A DNA stretch of 64,000 nt from Terribium retamae (GCF_022347545.1 NZ_JAKREW010000024.1:1-64000); one strand, 5' to 3'. Positions 51,399 through 60,692 are shown, counted from the stretch's first letter. The notes: a model not told the origin generated them from the letters alone. Translations and numbers: made by a program.

Positions 51399-51854
51399 AT
51401 GAAAAAGTCGACAAAACTTGCTTTTACATTTGTGACCCTCGCAAGCCTGGTTGGAACCGCAGCCTATGCCGAGCAGGACAAGGGCGGTGATATGCGCGAT
51501 GGGTCGCGCTGGCGTCTGCAGAAGGCAGTCAGGGATTCCGACGGCGGTATCAACTTCGATCAGTTCTCGGAGGCCATGAATCCGCAACTGAAGAAAATTC
51601 TCGCCGACAATGGCGGCAAGGTCACTGTCGAACAGCTTGCCGCGGCGCTGGAAAAGGCGCGCTTCGAGCGCATGGCAAAGCGTATGATCGAGCGCTACGA
51701 CAGCAAGGGCGAGGGCGTGCTGACCCAGGAGGACGTCACCGCGCACCAGAAGAAGATGTTTGCACTGTTAGACAAGAACAATGACGGCAAGATCGGGAAG
51801 AACGAACTGCCGAAGCGTGGGGACCGTCACCATCGCCAGAGCGAGGTCGAATAA
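51399..51854 (+). CDS. Secreted EF-hand protein
   Basis: A 151-aa protein with a signal peptide (KKSTKLAFTFVTLASLVGTAAYA) and four EF-hand-like segments. Only the last (DKNNDGKIGKNE) is a canonical 12-residue calcium loop. The third (DSKGEGVLTQED) is nearly so. The first two (DSDGGINFDQF and DNGGKVTVEQL) are shortened or degenerate. The C-terminus is His/Arg-rich. It probably acts as a periplasmic calcium-binding protein. The ATG at 51399, with AGGAG upstream, is chosen over GTG 51375. It lies between glnE and the convergent pleC. Confidence 0.83.
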   Translation: MKKSTKLAFTFVTLASLVGTAAYAEQDKGGDMRDGSRWRLQKAVRDSDGGINFDQFSEAMNPQLKKILADNGGKVTVEQLAAALEKARFERMAKRMIERYDSKGEGVLTQEDVTAHQKKMFALLDKNNDGKIGKNELPKRGDRHHRQSEVE

Positions 51855-51862
51855 TCTTCACT

Positions 51863-51900
51863 GAAGACGGGTCCGGCGGTTTTGCCGCCGGACAGTCTTC
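51863..51900. terminator. Bidirectional terminator, EF-hand gene / pleC
   Basis: GTCCGGCGG (51871-51879) pairs with CCGCCGGAC (51885-51893) around TTTTG. The outer arms GAAGAC (51863-51868) and GTCTTC (51895-51900) extend the stem. It lies between two convergent genes and runs into the pleC stop codon. Confidence 0.7.
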
Positions 51901-54217
51901 AAGCCGCGGCCTTTACAGGTTGTGGCAATTTGCGAACGGGAATACGCACCGACACGATTGTGCCGGACCCCTCCGTGGAGCGGATCTTCAGCGCGCCGCC
52001 GTGCAGTTCGGCCAGCGAACGTGAGATGGCGAGCCCAAGGCCGGAGCCGGTGTGGTTCTTTGAGAACTGGTTCTGCACCTGTTCGAATGGACGACCGAGT
52101 TTTCCGAGTGCCGTCTTGGGAATGCCGCAGCCATTATCCTCTATGGTGAGCGTCAGCGCACCTGATGCGTTGCGAGCCTTCACAACGATATGCCCGCCCT
52201 GGCCGGTGAATTTCACGGCGTTGGAAAGCAGGTTGATGACGATCTGCTTGATGGCGCGGCGGTCCGCAACCAGCGACAGACTGTCGGCGATGCGCGTTTC
52301 CACGGTGATGGCCTTCTGCGCCGCCTGAAGCGAGACCACCCGCACAGTTTCCGAGATCAGCGGCCCGAGGTCGATCTGCTCCCGCTCGATCGAGAACTGG
52401 CCGGCCTCGATCTTCGACATGTCGAGAATGTCGTTGATGACGCCGAGCAGATATTTCCCCGATGAATTGATGTCGGTGGCATATTCTTCATAGCGCTCCG
52501 AACCCAGTGGCCCGAATAGCGCTTGTTCCATCAATTCCGAAAAGCCGATGATCGCGTTCAGGGGTGTGCGCAACTCGTGCGACATGTTTGCCAGGAACTC
52601 CGACTTTGCCTGGTTGGCGGCTTCGGCGCGGTCCTTTTCGCGGATATATTTGCGGTTCAGTTCAACCAGTTCGCGGGTGCGCTCTTCTTCGGCGCGGCGA
52701 GCGAGGCTGAGGTCGTGAATCGTCGCCATCAGGCGCCGCTCGCTGTCCATCAGCTTGTCCTGGTGCTGCTTGATCTGGGTGATGTCGGAACCGACCGAGA
52801 CGGTGCCGCCATCGCGGGTCTTCAGCTCGTTCACCTGAAGCCAGCGGCCGTCGCCGAGCTGGCGCTCGATCGTGATGCCGCCATGCGGGCCGTTGGTGTT
52901 GGCCAGCCGCCGTTCGGATGCGAAGGCCAGCATGCGTTCTTCGATCTCGGCGCGCGCTGTTCCTGGCATGACGCTGCGGTCGGACAGGCCATTGTCGTGC
53001 TGGAACTTTGAATTGCACATCACCAGGCGCTCATGGGCATCCCACAGCACGAAGGATTCGTTGATGTTCTCGATGGCGGTGCGCAGCCTCAAGTCAGCCG
53101 CTTCGGAGCGCAAAGCCAGATGCCGTTGTTCAGTGACGTCGACGGCGATGCCGATGAGCTGGATTTCAGGCGCATCAGGATCCATCACCTGGGCTCGCGC
53201 GCGCATCCACACCCACTGACCATCGGCATGGCGCATGCGGAAGACCTGGTCGATCTGGTCGATCTCGCGCGCCACGATGCGCTCTGCCAGCTCGAACAGA
53301 TTGCCGTCTTCAGGATGGATGATCTCGTCTACCTCGCCGAAGGACAACATCGTCTCGCAAGGTTCGTAGCCCAGCATGTCGTACATCGAGCGCGACCAAT
53401 ACATCTTGCCGCGCACCATGTCCCAGTCCCAGAGACCGCAGCGCCCCCTGACCAGCGCCATGTCGATGCGCTGCAGGGAGTCGCCGAGGATACGGTCGGC
53501 GCTTTTGGCGCGTGTTACCTGGCAGAAATATGCGTACAGCACGATTAGCAGAACGCCGGCGGTAAGCACGAAGAGGGTGACGTTGAGGGAGACGGCCTTA
53601 CGCCACTCTGCAAAGACGGCTTCCTGTGGAATGAGAACCGCAGCGGCGCCCTTGCCGTCGGGTCTGACATCGACCGCTGCATACCAGGCCGTTTCGCCGA
53701 TATGGACTTCGAGCACGCCAGCGCGTTCGCCGAACAGGAACAGCGGCTGCCCGCCGGAAACGATGCTGTCCAGAGCGCGGCCCTGCCACCGTGTCGACTT
53801 GGGCGACACGGCCAGTACCTTGAAATCCCTGTCGGTTACCGCCAGCACATGCTCTGCGCTGAGTGATCCCTGACGCACGGCGTCTTCCAGCAGTTCCTGC
53901 GCATCGGCGGCAGGAGCCGCAGCGCCGGCCTTGGCAAGCTCGCCTGCCGAGAGGGTAAGGATCGTCTTGGCATTGCGTTCGATATCGTCATGCCAGCTCA
54001 TCATCGAGAGGAAGCGAAGGCAGGCCACGACGATGAGGAAAAGGATGATCAAGGAAGGAATCAACCGGCGCAGTACCGGCTCCGCAGCCAACAGCTTGCC
54101 GTAGGCGGGGCCAGCGATCAGCCGGGCATTGCCGATCAAGGCACTGCCGCGGCGCGGTCTGCTGCGCCACTCAAAAGCTACCCGTCCGGGCGCGCGCAAC
54201 GCGTCCGCCTTGGCCAT
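51899..54217 (-). CDS. pleC: PleC-type PAS sensor histidine kinase
   Basis: A 772-aa kinase. TM1 lies at about residues 50-72, with a periplasmic domain of ~135 residues, then TM2 at about 208-232. Two PAS domains follow (residues ~250-365, with WDWDMVRGKMYWSRSMYDML, and ~375-490). The HisKA domain has His547 in MSHELRTPLNAIIGFSEL, and HATPase_c has INLLSNAVKF, EDNGCGIPK and GSGLGLAIS. The H-box form and position downstream of glnE match the rhizobial gene known as PleC, which acts on DivK in polar cell-cycle control. The ATG at 54217 has GGGAG upstream. Four GANTC sites lie within 125 bp upstream of the start, suggesting methylation-linked expression. Confidence 0.78.
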   Translation of the reverse strand: MAKADALRAPGRVAFEWRSRPRRGSALIGNARLIAGPAYGKLLAAEPVLRRLIPSLIILFLIVVACLRFLSMMSWHDDIERNAKTILTLSAGELAKAGAAAPAADAQELLEDAVRQGSLSAEHVLAVTDRDFKVLAVSPKSTRWQGRALDSIVSGGQPLFLFGERAGVLEVHIGETAWYAAVDVRPDGKGAAAVLIPQEAVFAEWRKAVSLNVTLFVLTAGVLLIVLYAYFCQVTRAKSADRILGDSLQRIDMALVRGRCGLWDWDMVRGKMYWSRSMYDMLGYEPCETMLSFGEVDEIIHPEDGNLFELAERIVAREIDQIDQVFRMRHADGQWVWMRARAQVMDPDAPEIQLIGIAVDVTEQRHLALRSEAADLRLRTAIENINESFVLWDAHERLVMCNSKFQHDNGLSDRSVMPGTARAEIEERMLAFASERRLANTNGPHGGITIERQLGDGRWLQVNELKTRDGGTVSVGSDITQIKQHQDKLMDSERRLMATIHDLSLARRAEEERTRELVELNRKYIREKDRAEAANQAKSEFLANMSHELRTPLNAIIGFSELMEQALFGPLGSERYEEYATDINSSGKYLLGVINDILDMSKIEAGQFSIEREQIDLGPLISETVRVVSLQAAQKAITVETRIADSLSLVADRRAIKQIVINLLSNAVKFTGQGGHIVVKARNASGALTLTIEDNGCGIPKTALGKLGRPFEQVQNQFSKNHTGSGLGLAISRSLAELHGGALKIRSTEGSGTIVSVRIPVRKLPQPVKAAA

Positions 54218-54269
54218 TTAATGGCTCCCCGAATTTTCCCCGATGATGACCCGGCAACACCGTACTTCC

Positions 54270-54339
54270 GAATCGTCATTAAAGAATCAAAGGTGATTCG
54301 CCTTGTCCAGTGGGTGGGGAGAAAAAAGATTGAAGAATC
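54270..54339. promoter_or_regulatory. Cluster of four GANTC (CcrM) sites upstream of pleC
   Basis: GANTC occurs at 54270-54274, 54284-54288, 54295-54299 and 54335-54339 in the 231-bp gap upstream of pleC. One site per roughly 290 bp would be expected at about 62% GC. CcrM methylates GANTC in alphaproteobacteria, and GcrA responds to that methylation at cell-cycle promoters. A regulatory role here is inference. Confidence 0.45.
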
Positions 54340-54448
54340 AGTAAATCGATCGATATTCCCGCGCGGCCGCGCAGGCTGCCCGGAAAATCGCGTCGGTATC
54401 AGCCGCGCCGGTCTGTTAACGCGGAAGGTAGAAGCTTCATTCAGATAT

Positions 54449-57088
54449 TCAGGCCAGTGTGCGCTCGACGATGTCCTTCAAGTCCGCCGACAGCTTTTCC
54501 TGCTTGAGGATGGACACCAAGGCATCGCGGGCTTTGTCTTGCCGCACGGGCTCCAGCGAGCGCCAGGACCGCATCGCAGTGGCAAGCCGGGCGGCGACCT
54601 GTGGATTGCGCTTTTCGACCTTCAGGACAATGTCGGCAAAGAAGCGGTAGCTCTCGCCGTCAGCGCGATGGAACCCCGTCTGGTTGGCGCCGGCAAAGGT
54701 TCCGATCAGTGCACGCACGCGGTTCGGATTGCCGATCGAAAAGGCCGGATGTTCGGTCAACGCGCGCACCGTCTCGAGCGCGCGCGGCCCCGGCACACCA
54801 GCCTGGATGATGAACCACTTGTCCATCACCAGTGCATCGGTGGAATACTGTTTCTCGAAATGTTTCAAGGCTTTATCGGCTTGGGCGGAATCACTGTGAC
54901 GCTGAGCGAGAACAGTGAGAGCAGCCGCTCTGTCCGTCATATTGGTGGCATTGTCGAAGTGGCTCGCGGCGAGATCGGCACCGCCCGGCAGCAGTGCGAG
55001 ATAGTCGAGAAGTACGTTCCGCAACGCCCGGCGGCCTGCGCCGTCCGCGTCGGGCTGGAATGGCTCGCTGTCGCGCAACTCTTCGTAGAGATATCTGAAG
55101 CCCTGTTCGTTGGCTGCGGCTATCGTGCTGGCGCAGGCATGGCGCGCTGCCAGGATGGCATCCGGATCGATCCCCTTGCCGATGTCGCGCGCGATATCGG
55201 ATTCGCCGGGCAAGGTCAGCGCCAGAGCGCGGAAGGCCGGCTCCAGCGATGTGTCTGCAGCGATGCGCCCGGCCAGCCCCTGAAGGTGCTCGCCGAACTC
55301 TGGCTGCTTTCCACCAAGGATATTGCGGAAACCCGAGATCAGGGCATCGGTGAGCAATGTGTTGAAGGCCTGCCAGCGTGAGAAGGCATCGCGGTCGTTG
55401 CCGGCCAGAAAGATCAAGTCCTCAGGCTTCTGCTCCAGCGAAAGCGTTATCGGTGCGGAGAAGCCGCGATTGAGCGAAAGCACGGGCCGCTCGGCGATGC
55501 CGGTGAAGCGCACCGACTGATGCCGTTTGCGCAGGTGGATGACACTGTTCTCGACCGTTGCGCCTTCGACGCCGTCGTAGGGCAAATCCTTCCCATCTGC
55601 GCCGACGAGGCCGAAGGCGAGCGGTATGTGCATCAGCCGCTTGCGGCTTTCCGAGGGCGTTGGAGCCAGCGATTGCTCAATCTCGAGCGTGAATGCGCGT
55701 GCGCTCTGATCATAGCTGGAACTGACGGTAACATTCGGGGTGCCGGCTTGATGATACCACAACGCAAACTGGGAAAGATCGCGACCGGATACGTCCTCGA
55801 ACACCTTGAGGAAATCGTCGATGGTGGCGGCCTCGCCGTCATGGCGCTCGAAATAGAGATCCATGCCTGCGCGGAAGACCTCGGTCCCAAGGATAGTGCG
55901 GATCATGCGCACGACTTCCGAACCCTTTTCGTAGACCGTGGCGGTGTAGAAATTGTTGATCTCGCGGTAGCGGCGCGGCCGTACCGGATGTGCCAGCGGA
56001 CCCTGGTCTTCCGGAAACTGGTGGGCACGCAATGTGCGCACTTCGGCGATGCGCTTGACGGGGCGAGAGCGCTGGTCCGCCGAGAACTCATGGTCGCGGT
56101 AGACGGTCAATCCCTCCTTCAGGCAGAGCTGAAACCAGTCGCGGCAAGTGATTCTGTTTCCTGTCCAATTGTGGAAATACTCGTGCGCGATGATCGCCTC
56201 GATATTGGCAAAGTCGGCGTCGGTCGCTGTCTGCTCGTCAGCCAGCACATATTTGTCGTTGAAGATATTGAGGCCCTTGTTCTCCATTGCGCCCATGTTG
56301 AAATCGGACACGGCAACGATATTGAAGACGTCGAGGTCATACTCGCGGCCAAATTTTTCTTCGTCCCATTTCATGGAACGTTTGAGGGCGTCCATGGCGT
56401 AGCCGGCAAGTGCTTCCTTGCCGTGCTCGACATAGATACCGAGCTCGACCTTGCGTCCGGAAAGGGTGGTGAATTCGTCTGCCACCTTGCCGAGACTGCC
56501 GGCAACGAGTGCGAACAAATAGCTCGGTTTCGGGAACGGGTCGTGCCAGACGGCGAAATGCCGTCCCTCGCCGAGGTTACCATGCTGGACCGGATTGCCG
56601 TTGGAAAGCAACAGGGGCGCCTCGGTGCGATCCGCTTCGATGCGCACGGTGTAGACGGACAGAATGTCGGGTCGGTCCAGGAAATAGGTGATACGGCGAA
56701 ACCCCTCGGCCTCGCATTGTGTGCAGTACACATTGCTTGAGCGATAGAGGCCCATCAATGTGCTGTTGGTCGACGGATCAACTTCCGTTTCGATGGTGAG
56801 CTGGAAGGACTGCGGCGGCGCGAAGACGGTTAGTTGGTCCGGTGTAGCACTATAGTCGGCTGCCCCGAGCGCCTTGCCGTCGATCGAAACACCGACAAGC
56901 TTCAGTTCATCGCCATCCAGGGCCAGCGCGGTTCCGGCATCCACGCCTTTCCGGCGCTCGATGGTAAGGACAGTGGTTACCCGGGTGGCTTCCTTGGAAA
57001 GCGAGAAAGTCAGCTCGGTCTTTGGGATCAGATAATCACTGGGACGATAGTCTTCGAGCTTGAAGACCTGGCCGGTATCTGTGCGCAT
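54449..57088 (-). CDS. pepN: Aminopeptidase N (M1 family)
   Basis: An 879-aa zinc metallopeptidase. The exopeptidase motif GAMENKG and zinc motif HEYFHNW (with the distal Glu in LKEGLTVYRDHEFS) are present at about residues 265-325. The N-terminal beta domain includes SSNVYCTQCEAEGFRRITYF (broken here), as in bacterial PepN. The C-terminal two-thirds is the helical superhelix of this family. It removes N-terminal residues from peptides in the cytoplasm. It is monocistronic, and divergent from an EamA transporter. Confidence 0.95.
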   Translation of the reverse strand: MRTDTGQVFKLEDYRPSDYLIPKTELTFSLSKEATRVTTVLTIERRKGVDAGTALALDGDELKLVGVSIDGKALGAADYSATPDQLTVFAPPQSFQLTIETEVDPSTNSTLMGLYRSSNVYCTQCEAEGFRRITYFLDRPDILSVYTVRIEADRTEAPLLLSNGNPVQHGNLGEGRHFAVWHDPFPKPSYLFALVAGSLGKVADEFTTLSGRKVELGIYVEHGKEALAGYAMDALKRSMKWDEEKFGREYDLDVFNIVAVSDFNMGAMENKGLNIFNDKYVLADEQTATDADFANIEAIIAHEYFHNWTGNRITCRDWFQLCLKEGLTVYRDHEFSADQRSRPVKRIAEVRTLRAHQFPEDQGPLAHPVRPRRYREINNFYTATVYEKGSEVVRMIRTILGTEVFRAGMDLYFERHDGEAATIDDFLKVFEDVSGRDLSQFALWYHQAGTPNVTVSSSYDQSARAFTLEIEQSLAPTPSESRKRLMHIPLAFGLVGADGKDLPYDGVEGATVENSVIHLRKRHQSVRFTGIAERPVLSLNRGFSAPITLSLEQKPEDLIFLAGNDRDAFSRWQAFNTLLTDALISGFRNILGGKQPEFGEHLQGLAGRIAADTSLEPAFRALALTLPGESDIARDIGKGIDPDAILAARHACASTIAAANEQGFRYLYEELRDSEPFQPDADGAGRRALRNVLLDYLALLPGGADLAASHFDNATNMTDRAAALTVLAQRHSDSAQADKALKHFEKQYSTDALVMDKWFIIQAGVPGPRALETVRALTEHPAFSIGNPNRVRALIGTFAGANQTGFHRADGESYRFFADIVLKVEKRNPQVAARLATAMRSWRSLEPVRQDKARDALVSILKQEKLSADLKDIVERTLA

Positions 57089-57394
57089 GCGTCGATTTTT
57101 CCCGATGATTTCGGCGTAGCCGGCGTCCGCTGGGACAAGATAAATGGGGTTGCGGCTCTTTACACGAAACGCACCGTCGACAAAACTGTTGCCACGCTTC
57201 TCTCAAGGCCTTTCCCAGCCTTCTCCGATCCCCTGCGAGGTTGCCGTGACTGTCGTCACGCCCAAATCTGCGACGGACACTTCAGTCCGCCACGTCGAGG
57301 CCGATGCTGTCGGACAAAGCCGTTATACCAACGATGTCCACCACAGGGACGACAAGCATCTCGACATACCGGCGATGCAGGACGCCATCATGCC
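57089..57394. other. Divergent intergenic region, pepN / EamA transporter
   Basis: A 306-bp region. The frames crossing it lack ribosome binding sites. I see no hairpin or operator that I would defend. It should contain both promoters. Confidence 0.45.
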
Positions 57395-58345
57395 GTGACC
57401 TCAAATACATCTTCCGTTCAACCCCACACACTGGTCGGCATCACGCTGAAGATCCTGTCGGTGTCCGTGTTCGTGGCAATGTCGTCCTTGATCAAGGCCG
57501 CCGGTGAATTGCCGGCTGGCCAGATCGTCTTCTATCGTTCCTTCTTTGCCATTTTTCCGATCCTGATCTTCCTCGGTTTTCGGCGTGAATTGGGCACCGC
57601 CTTTTCCACCAAGCGGCCGCTCAACCACATTGCGCGTGGTGTGGTTGGCGTCTGTGCCATGGGGTTCGGCTTCTTCGCTCTGACCCGCTTGCCTCTCCCT
57701 GAGGCGATTACGCTTAACTATGCACAGCCTCTTCTGGTAGTGGTGTTCAGCGCCATTTTCCTGGGGGAGACCATCCGGGTCTACCGCTGGGGTGCAGTCA
57801 TCGTCGGCTTGATCGGCGTTGTCATCATTTCGTGGCCGACCCTCACCTTGCTGCGTTCCGGCGCCGCGCTCGGAGACCAGGAGGTTCTCGGTGTGATCGC
57901 TGCTTTCATCGCGGCGGCGATCTCGGCGGTTGCTATGCTTCTGGTGCGAAGCCTCGTGCACAGCGAGCGCACAGCGACCATCGTTCTGTGGTTCTCGCTG
58001 ACTGCGAGCATCCTGGCCCTGCTGACCATCCCGTTCGGCTGGCAGGCGCTGGCGACCAGACAGGTTGTGCTTCTTATACTTGCGGGTTTCTGCGGCGGGT
58101 TGGGCCAGATTTTGATGACCTCGGCCTATCGCCATGCCGAGGCCTCGGTGGTGGCTCCGTTCGAATACACCTCGATGCTCCTCAGCATTGCGGTCGGTTA
58201 TCTCGCCTTTGGCGATGTGCCGACACTGCACATGCTGGTGGGTGGGGCAATCGTGGTAGCAGCCGGACTTTTCATCATCTGGCGCGAACGGCAACTGGGC
58301 CTCGAGCGTGCTGCCGCGCGGAAAGCTTCGCAGCCGCCCGGTTGA
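57395..58345 (+). CDS. EamA/DMT-family transporter
   Basis: A 316-aa drug/metabolite transporter with ten membrane helices in two EamA repeats (residues ~15-140 and ~160-295; ITLNYAQPLLVVVFSAIFLGE and APFEYTSMLLSIAVGYLAFGD, split at the turn, are the matching ends of the repeats). RhaT- or SAM-transporter-like members exist, but the substrate here is unknown. The start is probably the GTG at 57395; its ribosome binding site is weak (AGGAC 15 bases upstream). The stop codon directly abuts that of the convergent MmyB-type regulator. Confidence 0.82.
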   Translation: MTSNTSSVQPHTLVGITLKILSVSVFVAMSSLIKAAGELPAGQIVFYRSFFAIFPILIFLGFRRELGTAFSTKRPLNHIARGVVGVCAMGFGFFALTRLPLPEAITLNYAQPLLVVVFSAIFLGETIRVYRWGAVIVGLIGVVIISWPTLTLLRSGAALGDQEVLGVIAAFIAAAISAVAMLLVRSLVHSERTATIVLWFSLTASILALLTIPFGWQALATRQVVLLILAGFCGGLGQILMTSAYRHAEASVVAPFEYTSMLLSIAVGYLAFGDVPTLHMLVGGAIVVAAGLFIIWRERQLGLERAAARKASQPPG

Positions 58346-59164
58346 TCAGGCTTGCCCGGCCGTCTTGGCTCGTTCGAGAGCAAGACGGGACAGCACCTGC
58401 CGGGTTTCTTCATCCGCGGGGAAGAAGGTTTCGATCGCGAGCTCCGAAAGCGTGACGTCGAGCGGCGTACCGAACACAGTGGTGGTGCTGATGAACGAAA
58501 GCACCGTGTCGCCAAGCCGCAGCCGCAGAGGATGGACGATCGCATTGGGATCCGCTCTCGGCGGCCTTGTATTCGAATGGACCGGATAGGCCCGCAATTC
58601 TTCCTCCAGCGCTTCGAGGACAGGATCGGCCGAGGCCTCGATCTGTTGTTTCAGCCGTTCCAGGAGGTGCGACCGCCATTCGGCGAGGTTTGCGATGATG
58701 GGTGCGACGCCTCTGGGATGGAGGCTTAGGCGCAATACATTCACGGGTGCCTGCAACAGAGAAGGATCGCCGACGCCTGCGAGCATTGGAGCCAGGGCTT
58801 CATTGGCGGCTACGAGATTCCAATGCCGGTCGACGGCAAGGGCAGGAAATGGCTCGTGCCCCTTCAGCACGAGTTTGACGGCTTCCATTGCCGGTGCAAG
58901 ATCAGGGTCGCTTAGAGGCCGTTCGCCGAAAGACGGTGCGAAGCCGGCTGCAAGCAGGATCTGATTGCGCTGCCTGAGCGGCACTGAAAGCTGTTCGGAG
59001 AGCTTCAGCACCATCTCGCGCGAGGGCATGGCGCGGCCGCTTTCCACGAAGCTGAGATGCCGCTGCGAGATTTCAGCTTCCATGGCGAGATCGAGTTGGC
59101 TCATGCGCCGGCGTGTACGCCATTCGCGAATGAGGGAACCGGCGGAGGTCGAGGAAGTGTCCAT
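58346..59164 (-). CDS. XRE regulator with MmyB-like ligand domain
   Basis: A 272-aa regulator. The N-terminal helix-turn-helix (residues ~8-65; RMSQLDLAMEAEISQRHLSF, GRAMPSREMVLKLSEQL) is of the Xre type. The rest resembles the MmyB-type PAS-like domain that binds fatty-acid-like ligands (FPALAVDRHWNLVAANEAL, LRLSLHPRGVAPIIAN, FISTTTVFGTPLDVTLSELA). Such regulators usually control an adjacent gene. Here the divergent neighbour is a small membrane protein. The ATG at 59164 has AGGAT upstream. Confidence 0.85.
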   Translation of the reverse strand: MDTSSTSAGSLIREWRTRRRMSQLDLAMEAEISQRHLSFVESGRAMPSREMVLKLSEQLSVPLRQRNQILLAAGFAPSFGERPLSDPDLAPAMEAVKLVLKGHEPFPALAVDRHWNLVAANEALAPMLAGVGDPSLLQAPVNVLRLSLHPRGVAPIIANLAEWRSHLLERLKQQIEASADPVLEALEEELRAYPVHSNTRPPRADPNAIVHPLRLRLGDTVLSFISTTTVFGTPLDVTLSELAIETFFPADEETRQVLSRLALERAKTAGQA

Positions 59165-59359
59165 GGGGATCCTGTTGCCGAGGTAAGATGTTGTCTACGC
59201 GCATCTCGCTGGAGCCGCGTGTCGGATGGCTGCAAATCTATGACCCGGGAAAGTTCATTTCTATTACCTGTCGCGTAATCGCCGGCTGCTGACGGGCCTG
59301 ACATCTTCTGCCCATCAGATGCCGGACGGTCCGCAGCATCGCCAGACAGGAGAAAGACC

Positions 59360-59749
59360 ATGCAGATTTCCGTTTCCCCGTTCCTCCGCAATGTGCTGCT
59401 GCTCGACGCGCTGGCGACCGGCGCTACCGCGATCATCTTGGCTGGTGGTGCCCATATGCTCAGCCCGCTGCTGGATATGCCCCGGAGCCTGTTGTTCTGG
59501 GCCGGCGCAGCGCTCGTGCCTTTCGTCTTGATGGTGCTTGCGGTGTCGCGTCGGCAGACCGTGTCGCGCATCATGCTGGTCGAGATCATAGCAATCAATG
59601 CGTTGTGGGTCCTCGCCAGCTTTGGCCTGCTGGTTTCTGGCGTCATCTCGCCCAACCTGCTTGGTGTCGCTTTCGTCAGTGCCCAAGCCATCGCCGTGGC
59701 TCTTTTTGCCGAGTTGCAATATGTCGGGCTGCGTCGCCAAACGGCTTGA
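59360..59749 (+). CDS. Small four-helix membrane protein
   Basis: A 129-aa protein with four predicted membrane helices (residues ~10-30, 43-60, 72-92, 98-118) and little else. The ATG at 59360 has AGGAGA upstream. I do not recognise the family with confidence; similar short integral membrane proteins are common in Rhizobiales. It is divergent from the MmyB-type regulator, which makes it the likely target gene. Confidence 0.75.
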   Translation: MQISVSPFLRNVLLLDALATGATAIILAGGAHMLSPLLDMPRSLLFWAGAALVPFVLMVLAVSRRQTVSRIMLVEIIAINALWVLASFGLLVSGVISPNLLGVAFVSAQAIAVALFAELQYVGLRRQTA

Positions 59750-59773
59750 GAAGGGGCAACTCCCCCAAAGTAA

Positions 59774-59804
59774 GAGCCGCCCGTACTGAGGTCCGGGCGG
59801 ACTC
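59774..59804. terminator. Hairpin between small membrane protein and UDG genes
   Basis: CCGCCCG (59777-59783) pairs with CGGGCGG (59794-59800), and outer GAG/CTC bases pair with one bulge. It lies between convergent genes. There is no T-run. Confidence 0.45.
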
Positions 59805-59807
59805 TGC

Positions 59808-60692
59808 TCATGAAAGCGAGCGCAGTTTCATCTTCACTTCGACGAAATCGCGCCAGGCTAGGCGCTTATGCGCGGGAGTGCGCAGCAGATAGGCAGGGTG
59901 CAAAGTCGGCATCGCCGGAATTGTCGTCCCATTTCCCGTCGTGTGACTACGCCAATTGCCGCGCAATCGCAGGATGCCCTCAGTGGTATTGAGCAACGTT
60001 TTTGCCGACGGCCCACCGAGATTGACCAGCACCTTCGGGCCGACAAGTTCGATCTGCCGCTCGATGAAGGGCCGGCAGATCTCCGTTTCGTGCGGAGTAG
60101 GTGTACGGTTGCCGGGCGGACGCCACGGAATGACATTGGCGATATAGGCAGAGTTCCGGTCGAGGCCGATAGCCGCCAGCATACGATCAAGCAATCGGCC
60201 TGAGCGGCCGACGAACGGCAGCCCTTCCAGATCCTCGTCTCGGCCTGGCGCTTCGCCGACCAGCATCAGGGCAGCGTTCGGATTGCCGTCGGCAAAGACC
60301 AGATTCTTGGCGGTGAATTTCAGGTTGCAGCCGTCGAAGCCAGCCATGGCTTCGCGTAGCTCTTCCAGTGTCGACGCCTGCGCCGCCAGCTGTCGTGCAA
60401 GCTGTGCCTGTGCTTCGTCAGGCACCGCGGCGGTTGCAGGCGTGCGCTGGGCGAGGGGAGGATCGCTGGTGGCGGTGCCCGCGAATCCTTGCGCGTTGGT
60501 GGACTGAGGGCGACGGTCCGGCTTGGAAACCTGCTCGGCGGTGGATGCTGCATGTGCAGCATTTTGGGCTCTCACCGCTTCAGCGAAGCGGTCGACCGGC
60601 TCTTCCGTCAGCGCTTCATCGACGCCGGCTTCCAGATAGAAGGCCAGAAGCTCGCGCAGTTCCGGTCGATCTTGGGGCGAGGGGAAATTCAT
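59808..60692 (-). CDS. Uracil-DNA glycosylase, family 4-like, with depleted Fe-S site
   Basis: A 294-aa glycosylase-fold protein that should remove uracil from DNA. The N-terminal ~110 residues are an Ala/Gln/Pro-rich extension. The core has motif 1 GEAPGRDEDLEGLPFVGRSG and motif 2 with His265 (LHPAYLLR). Family 4 enzymes bind a 4Fe-4S cluster through C-x2-C plus two later cysteines. Here the first position is Phe119 (only Cys122 remains) and the third is Trp190 (VIPWRPPGNR), while the fourth, Cys206, is present. Two ligands are thus missing and a normal cluster is unlikely. The ATG at 60692 was used. Confidence 0.85.
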   Translation of the reverse strand: MNFPSPQDRPELRELLAFYLEAGVDEALTEEPVDRFAEAVRAQNAAHAASTAEQVSKPDRRPQSTNAQGFAGTATSDPPLAQRTPATAAVPDEAQAQLARQLAAQASTLEELREAMAGFDGCNLKFTAKNLVFADGNPNAALMLVGEAPGRDEDLEGLPFVGRSGRLLDRMLAAIGLDRNSAYIANVIPWRPPGNRTPTPHETEICRPFIERQIELVGPKVLVNLGGPSAKTLLNTTEGILRLRGNWRSHTTGNGTTIPAMPTLHPAYLLRTPAHKRLAWRDFVEVKMKLRSLS

